A stretch of 64,000 nucleotides of DNA from positions 1 to 64,000 of the forward strand of contig NZ_LMCF01000092.1 in assembly GCF_001623075.1 (NCBI RefSeq), written 5' to 3'. Position 1 is the stretch's first letter; the number at the start of each line of letters is the position of its first letter. Below the pieces are notes generated by a model. That model worked only from the letters and a program-made list of their open reading frames with translations, was not told the origin of the DNA and searched no databases. The stretch is from Pseudovibrio sp. Ad37 (lineage in GTDB: Bacteria; Pseudomonadota; Alphaproteobacteria; Rhizobiales; Stappiaceae). This document shows positions 34,482 through 44,409 of the stretch, piece after piece. A program made the translations under genes and the position numbers.

Positions 34482-35540
34482 TTAAGCAACCTGTGTCACG
34501 TTGGGGATCTTCTTCTCTTCCTCAGCTTTCACGAGGTTGCGGCCAGCTTTCTTGGCAGCATAAAGCGCAAGGTCCGCACGAGACACCATGCTTTCTGCAC
34601 TGTCGCCAGGCCGGAAAGTTGAAATGCCAATAGAGATCGTTATGCGACCCAGGTTCTCACCGGTAGAACGCTTCACGAGTTCTTTCGCCACAACATTCTT
34701 ACGGATCTTCTCCGCAATTACCTTTGCATCTTCAATGGTGGTTCTTGGTAGAATGATGCCAAACTCTTCACCACCATAACGACACGCAATATCGTTGTTC
34801 TTGACATTCTGCTTCACCGCCAGCGCCACAAGACGAAGAACCTGGTCGCCGGTCTGGTGTCCGTAGTTGTCATTGAACTGCTTGAAGTGGTCGATATCTG
34901 AAATCAACAAGGAGAGGGGAGCATGGCTCTCTTCTGTCTCCTTAACCGCACGCACAAGACTCTGATCGAAATGCTTGCGATTGTTCAGTGTGGTCAGTTC
35001 ATCGGTGAGCGATTCATAACGGATCGCCTCCAATCCTTCCTGCAAGACGCCGATCTGACGGCGAGAATCAACCAGCTGCTCGCGAAGCTCTTGATTGCTC
35101 TCAGCGGTTTCAGTGGTCAGTTTTGCAAGATGAATGACAAGTTGGGAAAGCTGAGAACGATCACTGACGTTCTCAAGAGCGTTCAACGTACGGGCCAGCT
35201 CTTCACCGTATTCGGTGGTTTTGAGTGTTCCTTTATCAAGCGCAGAAATCAATTCCCGAACTTCCTCGGAGATCTTGTCGCCAACTTCGTCAATGCGCTC
35301 ACCCAAACGGTTCGGCGACAAAAAGCGATTATAGATCTTCTGAGTCTCTTCAGGAGAAATTTTGCCATCACGGGCAAGAATCTTATTGATGGTCCGGTTC
35401 AGGGCACGGTTAAACCCGGAAGCGTAAGAATACCACAGCTCATAGTTGCGTGGAAACGCTGGAAGCTTATTCGTCTTGATGTAATCGAGCGCACTGTCTG
35501 CATAAACAATCGTACGCTTGAACTCGTCTTCTTGACTCAT
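34482..35540 (-). CDS. Diguanylate cyclase (GGDEF domain), soluble
   Basis: 352 residues. The N-terminal ~170 residues are helical with a coiled-coil stretch and no membrane segment. The C-terminal GGDEF domain has LTDELTTLNNRKHFD, SDIDHFKQFNDNYGHQTGD and the active RYGGEEFGIILP, so it should make cyclic di-GMP from GTP. The inhibitory-site RxxD before GGEEF is replaced by KNND, so product feedback may be weak. It lies between the TfoX-like gene and a DEAD-box helicase, probably transcribed alone. Confidence 0.92.
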   Translation of the reverse strand: MSQEDEFKRTIVYADSALDYIKTNKLPAFPRNYELWYSYASGFNRALNRTINKILARDGKISPEETQKIYNRFLSPNRLGERIDEVGDKISEEVRELISALDKGTLKTTEYGEELARTLNALENVSDRSQLSQLVIHLAKLTTETAESNQELREQLVDSRRQIGVLQEGLEAIRYESLTDELTTLNNRKHFDQSLVRAVKETEESHAPLSLLISDIDHFKQFNDNYGHQTGDQVLRLVALAVKQNVKNNDIACRYGGEEFGIILPRTTIEDAKVIAEKIRKNVVAKELVKRSTGENLGRITISIGISTFRPGDSAESMVSRADLALYAAKKAGRNLVKAEEEKKIPNVTQVA

Positions 35541-35650
35541 GATTGCATCACCGCGTCACGGAAAGGGCTACCCCATAATTAATAAGCTAATTTAACATTA
35601 GCTTATTTAATGGGATATACCTAACCAGTGGTTAACCTCAGGAAAATGGG

Positions 35651-37084
35651 CTATCGGCTTTGAACTTTGGAACGAGTTTCCCGCAGCAGGAAGGCCGGAA
35701 CGTGGCTTGCATTACGGAAAATCGCATCATCTTTAGGTTGATTAGCGCGGCGACCGCCTCTTGGACGAGGTGGAGCAGCACGACGCTCAGCGTGCATTGG
35801 AACCACAGGTTGCTCTTCAAGGCCAGCTGGTACAGATTCGGTTTCCTGAACTGCTGCTTCCTGAACTTCAGCCTTAGGCTTGCGTGAGCGGCTTTTTTCT
35901 TTTGGAGTGCGGGTAGAACGGCGGCGAGACTTTTTGTCATCGGCAGGCTTGGAGAAATCAACCGGCTCTCCGACCCACTCGAGCTCTTTACCAATCACGT
36001 CGTTAATCGCTTGCAATGCTTTCTGGTCCTTGCCCGTCACAATGGAAATCGCAGTACCCTCACGGCCTGCACGCCCGGTACGTCCAATACGGTGGACGTA
36101 ATCTTCTGCATGAATAGGAAGATCAAAGTTAAAGACGTGGCTCACGGTTGGAATGTCAAGACCACGTGCAGCAACATCACTGGCCACCAGAACCTTGATG
36201 TGACCCTTTTTAAAGTTGTCCAGCATGGTCATGCGAGAGCGCTGGTCCATGTCACCGTGAAGTGCACCAACAGAAAACTCATGACGCACAAGTGAACGGA
36301 AGAGGGTAGCTACATCGCGTTTGCGGTTACAGAACACGATCGCATTCTGCAGATCTTCAGCACCTTCGATCAGCTCGCGCAATTTCGCGCGCTTCTCGTA
36401 GTCTTCCGCATCAGCCGCCGCAATGCGCTGCGTCACAGTATCCGCTGTTGTAGAAGCTTTCGCCACTTCCACCTTTGCTGGGTTCTGCAAGAACGTGTCA
36501 GTCAAACGCTGAATCTCAGTCGGCATAGTTGCTGAGAAGAACAGGGTCTGACGCGTAAACGGGATAAGCTTACAGATGCGCTCGATGTCTGGAATAAAGC
36601 CCATGTCCAGCATGCGGTCGGCTTCATCGATCACGAGGATATCAACGCCTTGCAACAGCAGCTTACCGCGCTCGAAATGATCAAGCAGGCGGCCAGGTGT
36701 TGCGATCAGAACATCAGCGCCACGCTCAAGCTTGCGGTCCTGCTCAGCAAAGGAAACACCGCCGATCAGCAGTGCGACGTTCAGCTTGTGATTGACGCCA
36801 TATCGATTGAAGTTGTCTTCTACCTGCGCTGCAAGCTCACGGGTCGGCTCAAGAATAAGAGTTCTTGGCATCCGGGCGCGCGCACGGCCTTTTTCCAGAA
36901 GAGTAATCATCGGCAGCGTAAAGCTTGCCGTTTTCCCGGTTCCAGTTTGAGCAATCCCGAGGACATCTCTACGTTCGAGAACGTAAGGGATGGCGCCTGC
37001 CTGAATGGCAGTCGGTTCTGTATAGCCAGAGGCTTCTACAGCGGCGAGAACTTTCTCACTAAGTCCGAGAGTGGAAAACGACAT
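35651..37084 (-). CDS. DEAD-box ATP-dependent RNA helicase (RhlE-like)
   Basis: 477 residues. Motifs in order: Q motif near GYTEPTAIQ, Walker A AQTGTGKT, PTRELAAQ, TPGRLLDH, DEAD in VIDEADRMLDMGF, SAT in FFSATMP, ASDVAARGLD and HRIGRTGRAGREG. The last ~100 residues are basic and low-complexity (Lys/Arg/Pro-rich), as in RhlE proteins that bind structured RNA in ribosome assembly or cold adaptation. It stands between the diguanylate cyclase and parE on the minus strand. Confidence 0.93.
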   Translation of the reverse strand: MSFSTLGLSEKVLAAVEASGYTEPTAIQAGAIPYVLERRDVLGIAQTGTGKTASFTLPMITLLEKGRARARMPRTLILEPTRELAAQVEDNFNRYGVNHKLNVALLIGGVSFAEQDRKLERGADVLIATPGRLLDHFERGKLLLQGVDILVIDEADRMLDMGFIPDIERICKLIPFTRQTLFFSATMPTEIQRLTDTFLQNPAKVEVAKASTTADTVTQRIAAADAEDYEKRAKLRELIEGAEDLQNAIVFCNRKRDVATLFRSLVRHEFSVGALHGDMDQRSRMTMLDNFKKGHIKVLVASDVAARGLDIPTVSHVFNFDLPIHAEDYVHRIGRTGRAGREGTAISIVTGKDQKALQAINDVIGKELEWVGEPVDFSKPADDKKSRRRSTRTPKEKSRSRKPKAEVQEAAVQETESVPAGLEEQPVVPMHAERRAAPPRPRGGRRANQPKDDAIFRNASHVPAFLLRETRSKVQSR

Positions 37085-37291
37085 ATTTCATGTTCTTTAC
37101 GATAATTGAGGAGAGAAGCTGGAAGCCGTATGAGTTACAGGTTTCTCCAACCAGTTTGGCGGAACACTACATTTCTAAGCAGCGTTGTCAATAAATTCTG
37201 CGGTATAACCGATATATTCCTTCAAGTTATGCCAAGGTTGCCGAGTTATAACCTACGCAAAACTCAGCAACTATTCAGAATTAAGGGTCTT

Positions 37292-39382
37292 TTAAATATC
37301 CAGATCAGTCGCGAACTCTGCTCGCTCCTGAATAAAGTTGAAGCGCGCCTCAGGTTTATTGCCCATCAGCTGCTCAACCGCATTGCGGGTTTCACTCACT
37401 TCATCCTCGCCAACAACCACTTTAAGCAGCGTCCGACGCTTCGGATCCATGGTGGTTTCCTTCAGCTGAGCAGGCAGCATCTCACCAAGGCCCTTAAAGC
37501 GGCCAATTTCGATCTTGCCATTCTTCTTGAAGCTGGTTTTCAAAAGCTGCTCACGGTGCTCGTCATCCCGGGCATAAAGCGTCTTACCACCCTGACTGAT
37601 CCGGTACAGCGGAGGAACAGCAAGGTAGAGGTGACCGTTATTGACCAGATCCGGCATCTCTTTATAGAAGAATGTGATGAGAAGGGCTGCGATATGCGCC
37701 CCATCAACGTCCGCATCAGTCATGATGACAATACGCTCATAGCGCAGATCTTTGTCATCGTAGTTAGATCGCGTCCCACACCCAAGGGCTTGAATGAGAT
37801 CAGACAGCAGCTGATTTGCGACCAGCTTGTCCCGGCCAGCGTTCGCAACGTTCAGGATCTTACCACGCAATGGCAGAACAGCCTGTGTTGCACGATTACG
37901 AGCTTGTTTTGCTGAGCCACCCGCGGAATCACCCTCCACGATAAACAGTTCAGTGCCATCAGATTTGCTTGTAGAGCAATCTGCGAGCTTGCCGGGCAGA
38001 CGAAGGCGACGAACTGCAGTTTTTCGCGCGACGTCCTTCTCCTGCCGACGCTTCAAGCGCTCTTCAGCACGGTCAACCACCCACTCAAGCAGTTTGTTTG
38101 CCTGGTTAGGAGACGCGGTCAGCCAGTGGTCAAACGCATCGCGGACAGCATTTTCAGCGATGCGAGTTGCTTCATTCGTGGCCAGCTTGTCTTTTGTCTG
38201 ACCAACAAACTCAGGCTCACGCACGAACACAGAAAGCATACCAGCTGCTGACGTTAAAACGTCGTCACCGGTAATAATGGAAGCCTTCTTGTTGCCAATC
38301 AGCTCGCCATAGGCCTTCAGGCCGCGGAGCAGGGCGTAGCGCAGGCCCGTTTCATGCGTGCCACCTTCAGGTGTCGGAACAGTGTTACAGTAAGAGTTGA
38401 CAAACCCGTCGCCAGCAAACCAGGCAACGGCCCATTCAACTGAGCCATGCTTACCTGTCGCCTGTGTCCGGCCTGCAAAAACTTCGTCAGTAACGCGGCG
38501 CTCTTTACCAAGAGCCTCTTCCAGATAATCCTTCAGGCCGCCAGGGAAATGGAAAGTCGCAGTCTCAGGCACCCCATTTGCTTCATCAGCAAGAGCCTTG
38601 GCACAGCGCCAACGAATCTCCACACCGCCAAACAGGTAGGCCTTAGAACGCGCCATCTTCATCAAACGGGCGGGTTTGAACTTGAGTGTCTTGCCGAATA
38701 TTTCCGCATCCGGCTTAAACCGCACCATGGTGCCACGGCGGTTGTGAACATCCCCAACCAGCTCAAGGCCGCCATCAGCAAGGCCACGACGGAACGTCTG
38801 GCGATACAGCTTGCGGTTACGCGCAACCTCAACGACCAGTTCTTCGGAAAGCGCGTTTACAACGGAAATCCCCACACCATGAAGACCACCAGAGGTCTCA
38901 TAGACTTTACTGTCAAACTTACCGCCGGCATGCAGGGTCGTCATAATGACTTCCAGCGCGGACTTGTCTTTGTATTTAGGATGCGGATCAATCGGGATAC
39001 CGCGGCCATTATCTGTAATGGTCAGATAGCCATCATCGCCCAGGGAGACATCAATCCAGCTGGCGTGGCCTGCAACGGCCTCATCCATGGAGTTATCAAT
39101 CACTTCAGCGAACAGGTGGTGCAGCGCTTTTTCATCCGTGCCGCCAATATACATTCCCGGGCGGCGACGCACAGGCTCCAGACCTTCAAGCACTTCAATG
39201 TCAGCTGCTGTGTAATCACCCTCAGCGCCGATAGGAGCGGCCTTGCCTGCGGATGATGGCTTTGCAGGTGAGGTCGGTGCGCTTGCGGCTGGTGCTTGTT
39301 TCTTCTCAGTGCTGCCAGAAGAGGATGTCAGCTCATCCATGCTTTTGGTAACATCTGCAAACAGATCATCAGGCGTGCTCAT
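37292..39382 (-). CDS. parE: DNA topoisomerase IV subunit B
   Basis: 696 residues; ATPase subunit that decatenates daughter chromosomes with ParC. The GHKL domain has EVIDNSMDEAVAGHA, DNGRGIPIDPHPKYKDKSA and GGLHGVGISVVNALSE. The TOPRIM part has FIVEGDSAGGSAKQARNR and IMTDADVDGAHI, and the C-terminus RYKGLGEM-type motif reads RFKGLGEMLPAQL. The alanine- and serine-rich first 45 residues are a variable extension. Length and motif spacing fit ParE rather than GyrB (~800). Confidence 0.95.
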   Translation of the reverse strand: MSTPDDLFADVTKSMDELTSSSGSTEKKQAPAASAPTSPAKPSSAGKAAPIGAEGDYTAADIEVLEGLEPVRRRPGMYIGGTDEKALHHLFAEVIDNSMDEAVAGHASWIDVSLGDDGYLTITDNGRGIPIDPHPKYKDKSALEVIMTTLHAGGKFDSKVYETSGGLHGVGISVVNALSEELVVEVARNRKLYRQTFRRGLADGGLELVGDVHNRRGTMVRFKPDAEIFGKTLKFKPARLMKMARSKAYLFGGVEIRWRCAKALADEANGVPETATFHFPGGLKDYLEEALGKERRVTDEVFAGRTQATGKHGSVEWAVAWFAGDGFVNSYCNTVPTPEGGTHETGLRYALLRGLKAYGELIGNKKASIITGDDVLTSAAGMLSVFVREPEFVGQTKDKLATNEATRIAENAVRDAFDHWLTASPNQANKLLEWVVDRAEERLKRRQEKDVARKTAVRRLRLPGKLADCSTSKSDGTELFIVEGDSAGGSAKQARNRATQAVLPLRGKILNVANAGRDKLVANQLLSDLIQALGCGTRSNYDDKDLRYERIVIMTDADVDGAHIAALLITFFYKEMPDLVNNGHLYLAVPPLYRISQGGKTLYARDDEHREQLLKTSFKKNGKIEIGRFKGLGEMLPAQLKETTMDPKRRTLLKVVVGEDEVSETRNAVEQLMGNKPEARFNFIQERAEFATDLDI

Positions 39383-40003
39383 CGTACCTCTTTGGTCTTG
39401 CGCTTAAATAGTCTCGAATCAAACGGCAGTCTTGCAGGACTGAGAGAAAAGGGCAAAGATCTGCCGGAGTTCTACTCTTGTTCCTTGTGGGTAAGCGCCA
39501 GACATACGCCTTTTCGCTTACCTGAATGTGCCGAACCCCACCAAAAGCGGGCATCTGATGCCATATGCGCCATTCGCGGCGAAAATACAAATAGCATTTG
39601 TTATTGCCCCAAGGCCTGTGATCAAAACTTTACACCGGACATACACACGGCAGTTACGTCATCTGCTGCAGATTGTTGCGAGCATGCAACAGCATCTTGC
39701 GCTGACCCGAATGGTGGAAACTGACACTGGTTCATGAATGGCAAATTGGATAGTTTGCCTTGTCCATGTTTGATAGATGGTCGAACTGTGTAGGATTTTT
39801 GTCAATCAGATAAAAAGCTAGGCATTTGTAAGATCATTTGTGACAATTTGAAGGTATGTCACCTTTGGAAACAAAATTGACATTTTTTCCTTTCATAGCC
39901 TGATCACACAACGACGGTATGAAAAGATAAGAAGTCAGAACCACTGACAAGGTAGGCAGTGGTCAAGTGAGGCACTTTGATAAAAGCTCTGTTTAAAGAT
40001 GAA
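39383..40003. other. Divergent intergenic region between parE and exoR
   Basis: About 620 bases holding the promoters of both genes. The exoR-proximal half is AT-rich. A GTGAC/GTCAC pair near 39840-39865 is too short to call. No RNA gene or repeat was recognised. Confidence 0.45.
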
Positions 40004-40873
40004 ATGGGAACGCACCACAATGCGTTGACGCGTCTTGTAACAAGCTTGAGCTGCGCCTCGGTTCTTACCCTTCTCGCACTCAACAGTGCACATGCTCTGG
40101 ATACCAACAAAAGCGCAAGTGCAATGGCTGCCGTCAATCAGATGGCAAATGTCACACCTCAGCAAGCCTTGAGGGAAGGGGCCCGCGCTTACTACTCTGG
40201 TGACAAAGACAAGGCACTGTCTCCACTTCGCTACGCTGCTGAAAACGGACAGGCTATGGCAGCCTGGAAGCTCGGCAGGATGTACGCGCAAGGAGACGGT
40301 GTGCCGGAAGATGATCTTCAGGCGTTTCAGTATTTTTCCCAGGTCGTGCGCGAATACTCTTCCGATGGCCCCAAAGCACGTTCAGCCCCATTTGTCGCAA
40401 GTGCTCTTGTTGAGCTGGGCCGCTACTTCCTGACAGGTATTGGCGATAGTCCGGTTAAACAGAACACGCACAAAGCACGTGAGGTGTTCACTTATGCTGC
40501 CTCCTACTTTGGCGATGCGGATGCGCAGTACAATCTCGGCATCATGTATCTCAACGATAAGCTGCCAGATTATGACCGCCGATTGGCTGCCCGTTGGTTG
40601 AAGCTCGCAGCCGTAAAAGGCCATGTCGGAGCGCAGGCCAAATTTGGTGAACTGCTGTACTTTACAGAAGAACTGACAACCGCACGCATGACAGGTCTCA
40701 AATGGATGACCCTGGCGCGCCGGCAAGTGGTTGGCGGTGATAATGACGCCTGGATCGTCTCTCTCCACGAGAAGGCATTTTCTCTCGCCTCAGAAAAAGA
40801 GCGTCGCAATTCTGCTGAATGGGCAGACGCATGGCTGGTTAAGCGCGGCCACGTGATTGCTTCAAGCAACTAA
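40004..40873 (+). CDS. exoR: ExoR-like periplasmic Sel1-repeat regulator
   Basis: 289 residues. After a Sec signal ending at NSAHA it has four or more Sel1-like repeats (for example AAWKLGRMYAQGDGVPEDDLQAFQYF, given here in part as WKLGRMYAQGDGVPEDD, and ADAQYNLGIMYL and VGAQAKFGELLY). The order, length and the ISDTPVK-like GIGDSPVKQ segment match ExoR, the periplasmic inhibitor of the ExoS-ChvI two-component system that controls exopolysaccharide, motility and host interaction in rhizobia. A TTG at 39977 is an alternative start; the ATG at 40004 gives the cleaner signal peptide. ExoS and ChvI genes are not in this window. Confidence 0.8.
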   Translation: MGTHHNALTRLVTSLSCASVLTLLALNSAHALDTNKSASAMAAVNQMANVTPQQALREGARAYYSGDKDKALSPLRYAAENGQAMAAWKLGRMYAQGDGVPEDDLQAFQYFSQVVREYSSDGPKARSAPFVASALVELGRYFLTGIGDSPVKQNTHKAREVFTYAASYFGDADAQYNLGIMYLNDKLPDYDRRLAARWLKLAAVKGHVGAQAKFGELLYFTEELTTARMTGLKWMTLARRQVVGGDNDAWIVSLHEKAFSLASEKERRNSAEWADAWLVKRGHVIASSN

Positions 40874-41263
40874 TCCACTCCCTTCTGATTTTCTTTTATA
40901 ATATGACTTGACCACTCAGGTTATTTCTGCGATTTAAAACATGAGTTCAATATTCAAGTTTTGTTATTGACCTCTGTTTGGCGATTGTAGACCCCGATTG
41001 CGGGTCTCTGGAATGTACTTGGGGTGAGTCTTTTAGGCTCACCCTCTTTTTTTGCCCGCACGCCGCAGAAAAGCTAAAATTTTCACAGTCTTCACGCACA
41101 TTGTTTAAGCCTCTGAAATTTCAGTCTTTTCAACAGCAGGATGCAGTTTTTGAAATTTTCTCGCATGATTTGGGAAAAACTATAAAACACGCTTGCCAAG
41201 CTTTAAAACTCTGCCTATATACCTGCCTCAACAAGACGCCGCAGGGCGTCACGTTGATGAGAT
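40874..41263. other. Intergenic region between exoR and the tRNA-Pro array
   Basis: A 390-base stretch. It holds two hairpins with a terminal T-run (separate entry), then about 200 bases of AT-rich sequence leading to the tRNAs, which presumably includes their promoter. Confidence 0.5.
40989..41053 (+). terminator. Tandem hairpins with a T-run; exoR terminator or small RNA 3' end
   Basis: AGACCC at 40989-40994 pairs with GGGTCT at 41002-41007, and then GGGTGAG at 41022-41028 pairs with CTCACCC at 41038-41044, followed by a run of T with one C (41045-41053). The second hairpin is a strong intrinsic terminator. It is 150 bases beyond exoR, so it either ends a long exoR 3' leader or belongs to an independent small RNA whose start would be near a TTGACC at about 40965. 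Confidence 0.7.
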
Positions 41264-41340
<77 letters not shown>

Positions 41341-41361
41341 TTCATCAACACAAAGATAGAT

Positions 41362-41438
<77 letters not shown>

Positions 41439-41460
41439 TCTATCGACCCGAAGATTAGTT

Positions 41461-41537
<77 letters not shown>

Positions 41538-41890
41538 TCTTCCCTTTTTCTTCCCCTAAATTTCGCAATTCAAGTAGACAGCATTGCTGTCTTTTATGCT
41601 TTTGTGCCCTCATATCTGCACAAAGTAGCGCTCCATTTGCATCTACTGTCGCACAACTCATTCAGCAGCATCGCTTTTTTGATTGAAACGGGCAGGGAAG
41701 GTCACTGACAGCGCCTCTCAACCAGTCTCGGAATAGGTCACCCTAAGTGCAGGCTAGCGCTCTGCGGCCCCTTAAATGCTCTATTGGGAAGCCGCAATAC
41801 TCGCCATAAAACTACAGCCAATGCGCACATAGAAAAAGCCCGAAGGCGAGGGCCTCCGGGCTTCTTAAATCGTACGACTGTGGAATCTGC
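41538..41890. other. Intergenic between tRNA-Pro array and Pit transporter
   Basis: About 350 bases. The Pit-proximal end has the Pit terminator (separate entry). The rest has no reading frame or structure I can support. Confidence 0.5.
41837..41862 (-). terminator. Terminator of the Pit transporter gene
   Basis: AGCCCGAAGGC at 41837-41847 pairs with GCCTCCGGGCT at 41852-41862 (10 of 11). On the minus strand the stem is followed by TTTTTC, and it lies 29 bases past the transporter stop. Confidence 0.85.
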
Positions 41891-43381
41891 TTAGAACACG
41901 AAGAGATCCAGCACGTAGAACAGAGCGGCTGACAGGATTGCAGCCAACGGAACCGTAATCACCCAAGCAGCAATGATGGTCATGAAGTGCGAGCGGCGCA
42001 CCAGCATGCGGCGCTTTTCATCCTCCTTCACAGTGTTCTGCTTAAAGCTTTCCATGCCAGTACTTTCTTTCACGAAAGCAATGCGGCGCTTGGACTTCAT
42101 TGTGTACCACTCACGGAAGAAGCCAACGCCGAAGATTGCGCCAACTGCAATGTGAGTGGAACTCACCGGAAGCCCCAGCCAGCTCGCGAAGATCACTGTG
42201 ATCGCAGCAGAAAGAGAGACACAGTAAGCGCGCATCGGGTTCAGCTTGGTGATCTTCTCGCCAACCATACGGATCAGCTTAGGACCAAACAGCATCAGAC
42301 CGAAAGAAATACCAAACGCACCGATCAGCATAACCCAGAGAGGAATCGTCACAGCTTTCGCAATACCACCTTCCTGAACGGTGTGGACGATCGCAGCAAG
42401 AGGACCAATCGCATTCGCAACATCGTTCGCACCGTGGGCGAAGGAAAGAAGCGCTGCGGAGAAAATCAAAGGCCAACGGAACAGGATACGCAGGGACTGG
42501 TTCCGGTTTTCCATACCTTCAGACTGCTTGCGGATTAACGGACGACAAATAGCCAGTGCAGCAACAAAGGCAATTGCGCCAAGCAGTAGAGCGACCTCAA
42601 TGTCGATCTTTACGATCTTCTTCAGGCCCTTCATTGCCAGATAAGTAGCAAACGCAGCGGCCATAATCGCGATCAGCAGCGGCACCCAACGACGGGCAGC
42701 AGCAATCTTGTCTTGCTGGTAGATAATGAAGGATTTGATGAAGGCCAGGAACAAGGCCGCAATAATACCACCCAGAACTGGAGAGATGACCCAGCTTGCA
42801 GCAATGCCGGACATGGTGCCCCAGCTCACAGAGCCAAAACCTGCAGCAGCAATACCGCCGCCCATCACACCACCAACGATAGAGTGGGTGGTGGAAACGG
42901 GAGCGCCGATCCATGTTGCAAGGTTCAGCCAGACAGCCGCAGAGATTAGCGCCGCGAGCATCAGCTTCACAAAGTCTGTGTAGTCTGTAATTTGCGTTGC
43001 GTCGATAATGCCCTTGGAGACCGTCTTCACGACGTCACCACCGGCAATCAAAGCGCCAGCACTCTCAAAAATGGCCGCAAGCAGCAGGGCGCCGCCAATA
43101 GTAAGAGCCTTTGAGCCGACGGATGGGCCCACATTGTTTGCTACATCATTTGCACCGATATTAATCGCCAGATAAGCACCAATACCAGCAGCAGCAACAA
43201 TAATAATAGCGTTTGGATGGTCAGAGACATAAAAACCAGCCATCGCCATAGCGAACATTAGAAAAACAAATGCGACCGCAGGAGCAACCAATGGACGTGC
43301 CATTGCATTGCCGGCCAGCTCTAGCCTGGAAAACTTTTCTAAGTCTTTGTCTAGAGTAGGCTTTTTTCTAAGGTTAGACAT
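41891..43381 (-). CDS. Low-affinity inorganic phosphate transporter (Pit family)
   Basis: 496 residues from the ATG at 43381; a 54-codon upstream extension in frame is cysteine-rich and not family-like. About ten membrane segments are visible. The duplicated PHO4 signature appears as NIGANDVANNVGPSVGSKAL in the first half and FAHGANDVANAIGPLAAI in the second. A charged cytosolic segment in the second half, KSKRRIAFVKEST, precedes the last two membrane segments. It imports metal-phosphate complexes with protons, and the alphaproteobacterial family includes members next to PhoU-like genes; here it is alone. Confidence 0.9.
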   Translation of the reverse strand: MSNLRKKPTLDKDLEKFSRLELAGNAMARPLVAPAVAFVFLMFAMAMAGFYVSDHPNAIIIVAAAGIGAYLAINIGANDVANNVGPSVGSKALTIGGALLLAAIFESAGALIAGGDVVKTVSKGIIDATQITDYTDFVKLMLAALISAAVWLNLATWIGAPVSTTHSIVGGVMGGGIAAAGFGSVSWGTMSGIAASWVISPVLGGIIAALFLAFIKSFIIYQQDKIAAARRWVPLLIAIMAAAFATYLAMKGLKKIVKIDIEVALLLGAIAFVAALAICRPLIRKQSEGMENRNQSLRILFRWPLIFSAALLSFAHGANDVANAIGPLAAIVHTVQEGGIAKAVTIPLWVMLIGAFGISFGLMLFGPKLIRMVGEKITKLNPMRAYCVSLSAAITVIFASWLGLPVSSTHIAVGAIFGVGFFREWYTMKSKRRIAFVKESTGMESFKQNTVKEDEKRRMLVRRSHFMTIIAAWVITVPLAAILSAALFYVLDLFVF

Positions 43382-43945
43382 GCTGTATACTTTTTTCGCC
43401 GCGTCTTCTTCGCGTAGTTTCTCATGCACCTGGTAGCAGGCATAACACCTGACTACAATTTTGCACCCTCCCTTCATCACAGGACAAAGGCAGGCGAGCG
43501 CACATCTTGAATGTGGCAGTGTTGCCCTCAAATGAGCGGGCACCAGAAAAACACTCGAGGAACTTTGTGTATTGAAGCTACCTTCAAGCGCTTTTATTTC
43601 CGGTGAACGCTCAGTTCGCGCGCAAACTAGTTTTGTCTCCGGTATATTTCAAGTTAAAATTACCTATAAACTTTGGAGAAGTAACTAGTCACAGAAATAT
43701 CACGAAAGCTTCGCAATTTCTTAATTAAAATTCGCCCAACGTCAAGTCCGGTAATACTGGAAATAAAACCGCAATTATTGCACTTAAGGTCGCAATGAGT
43801 GCATCTATAGCTATTTACTAAGAGAAATCGGTATAGCTTGACCAAGTGCATTGACACCAATGGCATAATTGGAGAAGAAACAGGAAAACTGGTATATCGC
43901 GTTGGAGAGTGTGTTTCCGAATCCAATGCGAAAAAGAGAGGTTAT
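43382..43945. other. Divergent intergenic region
   Basis: About 560 bases between the Pit start and the NDUFS4-like gene. I see no pair of PHO-box half sites, no hairpin with T-run, and only unlikely short frames. Confidence 0.45.
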
Positions 43946-44251
43946 ATGGTAGCTCGCATTTACAATCCAGCCAAAACTGCAATGCAGTCCGGAACAGCCA
44001 AAACCAACAACTGGGTGCTGGAGTTCGATCCACAGTCCCCAAAATCCATTGATCCGCTGATGGGCTATACTTCATCAGGTGATATGAAGCAGCAGGTAAA
44101 GCTGAAGTTCCCGACTAAGGAAGAAGCGGTCGCCTACGCAACACGCAATAATGTTGCATACCGCGTTGATGAAGAAAGCAAACGCAAGCATCGCCGCGCA
44201 TCCTATTCAGATAATTTCCGTTTTGACAGATTATCTCCGTGGACACATTAA
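43946..44251 (+). CDS. Complex I accessory subunit, NDUFS4/AQDQ (ETC complex I 18-kDa) family
   Basis: A 101-residue protein. MVARIYNPAKTAMQSGTAKT is followed by WVLEFDPQSP, DPLMGYTSSGDMKQQVKLKF, and FPTKEEAVAYATRN, the conserved order of this family. The ATG at 43946 follows AGAGAGG by 5 bases; the 36 codons before it are not family-like. NDUFS4 homologues sit at the N-module of alphaproteobacterial and mitochondrial complex I. Like the NDUFA12 homologue in this window it is outside any nuo operon. Confidence 0.9.
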   Translation: MVARIYNPAKTAMQSGTAKTNNWVLEFDPQSPKSIDPLMGYTSSGDMKQQVKLKFPTKEEAVAYATRNNVAYRVDEESKRKHRRASYSDNFRFDRLSPWTH

Positions 44252-44332
44252 GTTTCAGCATTGAGATTATTCTCTAACGGCCTTATGAAACATCCCACGC
44301 AACGGGCGATCCACTCGCCCTTGCGAAAGCGC

Positions 44333-44409
44333 GGTCCCTTAGCTCAGCTGGATAGAGCACCGGCCTTCTAAGCCGACGGTCGCAGGTTCGAATCCTGCAG
44401 GGATCGCCA
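44333..44409 (+). tRNA. tRNA-Arg (anticodon UCU)
   Basis: 77 bases with encoded CCA. The acceptor GGTCCCT/AGGGATC has one G-U pair, the anticodon loop CTTCTAA carries TCT, and the T-arm reads GCAGGTTCGAATCCTGC. A degraded gene islet begins 270 bases downstream. Confidence 0.95.

Noticed and set aside
38447-39256. A 269-codon plus-strand open frame
   Set aside because: Antisense to parE; no family-like sequence.
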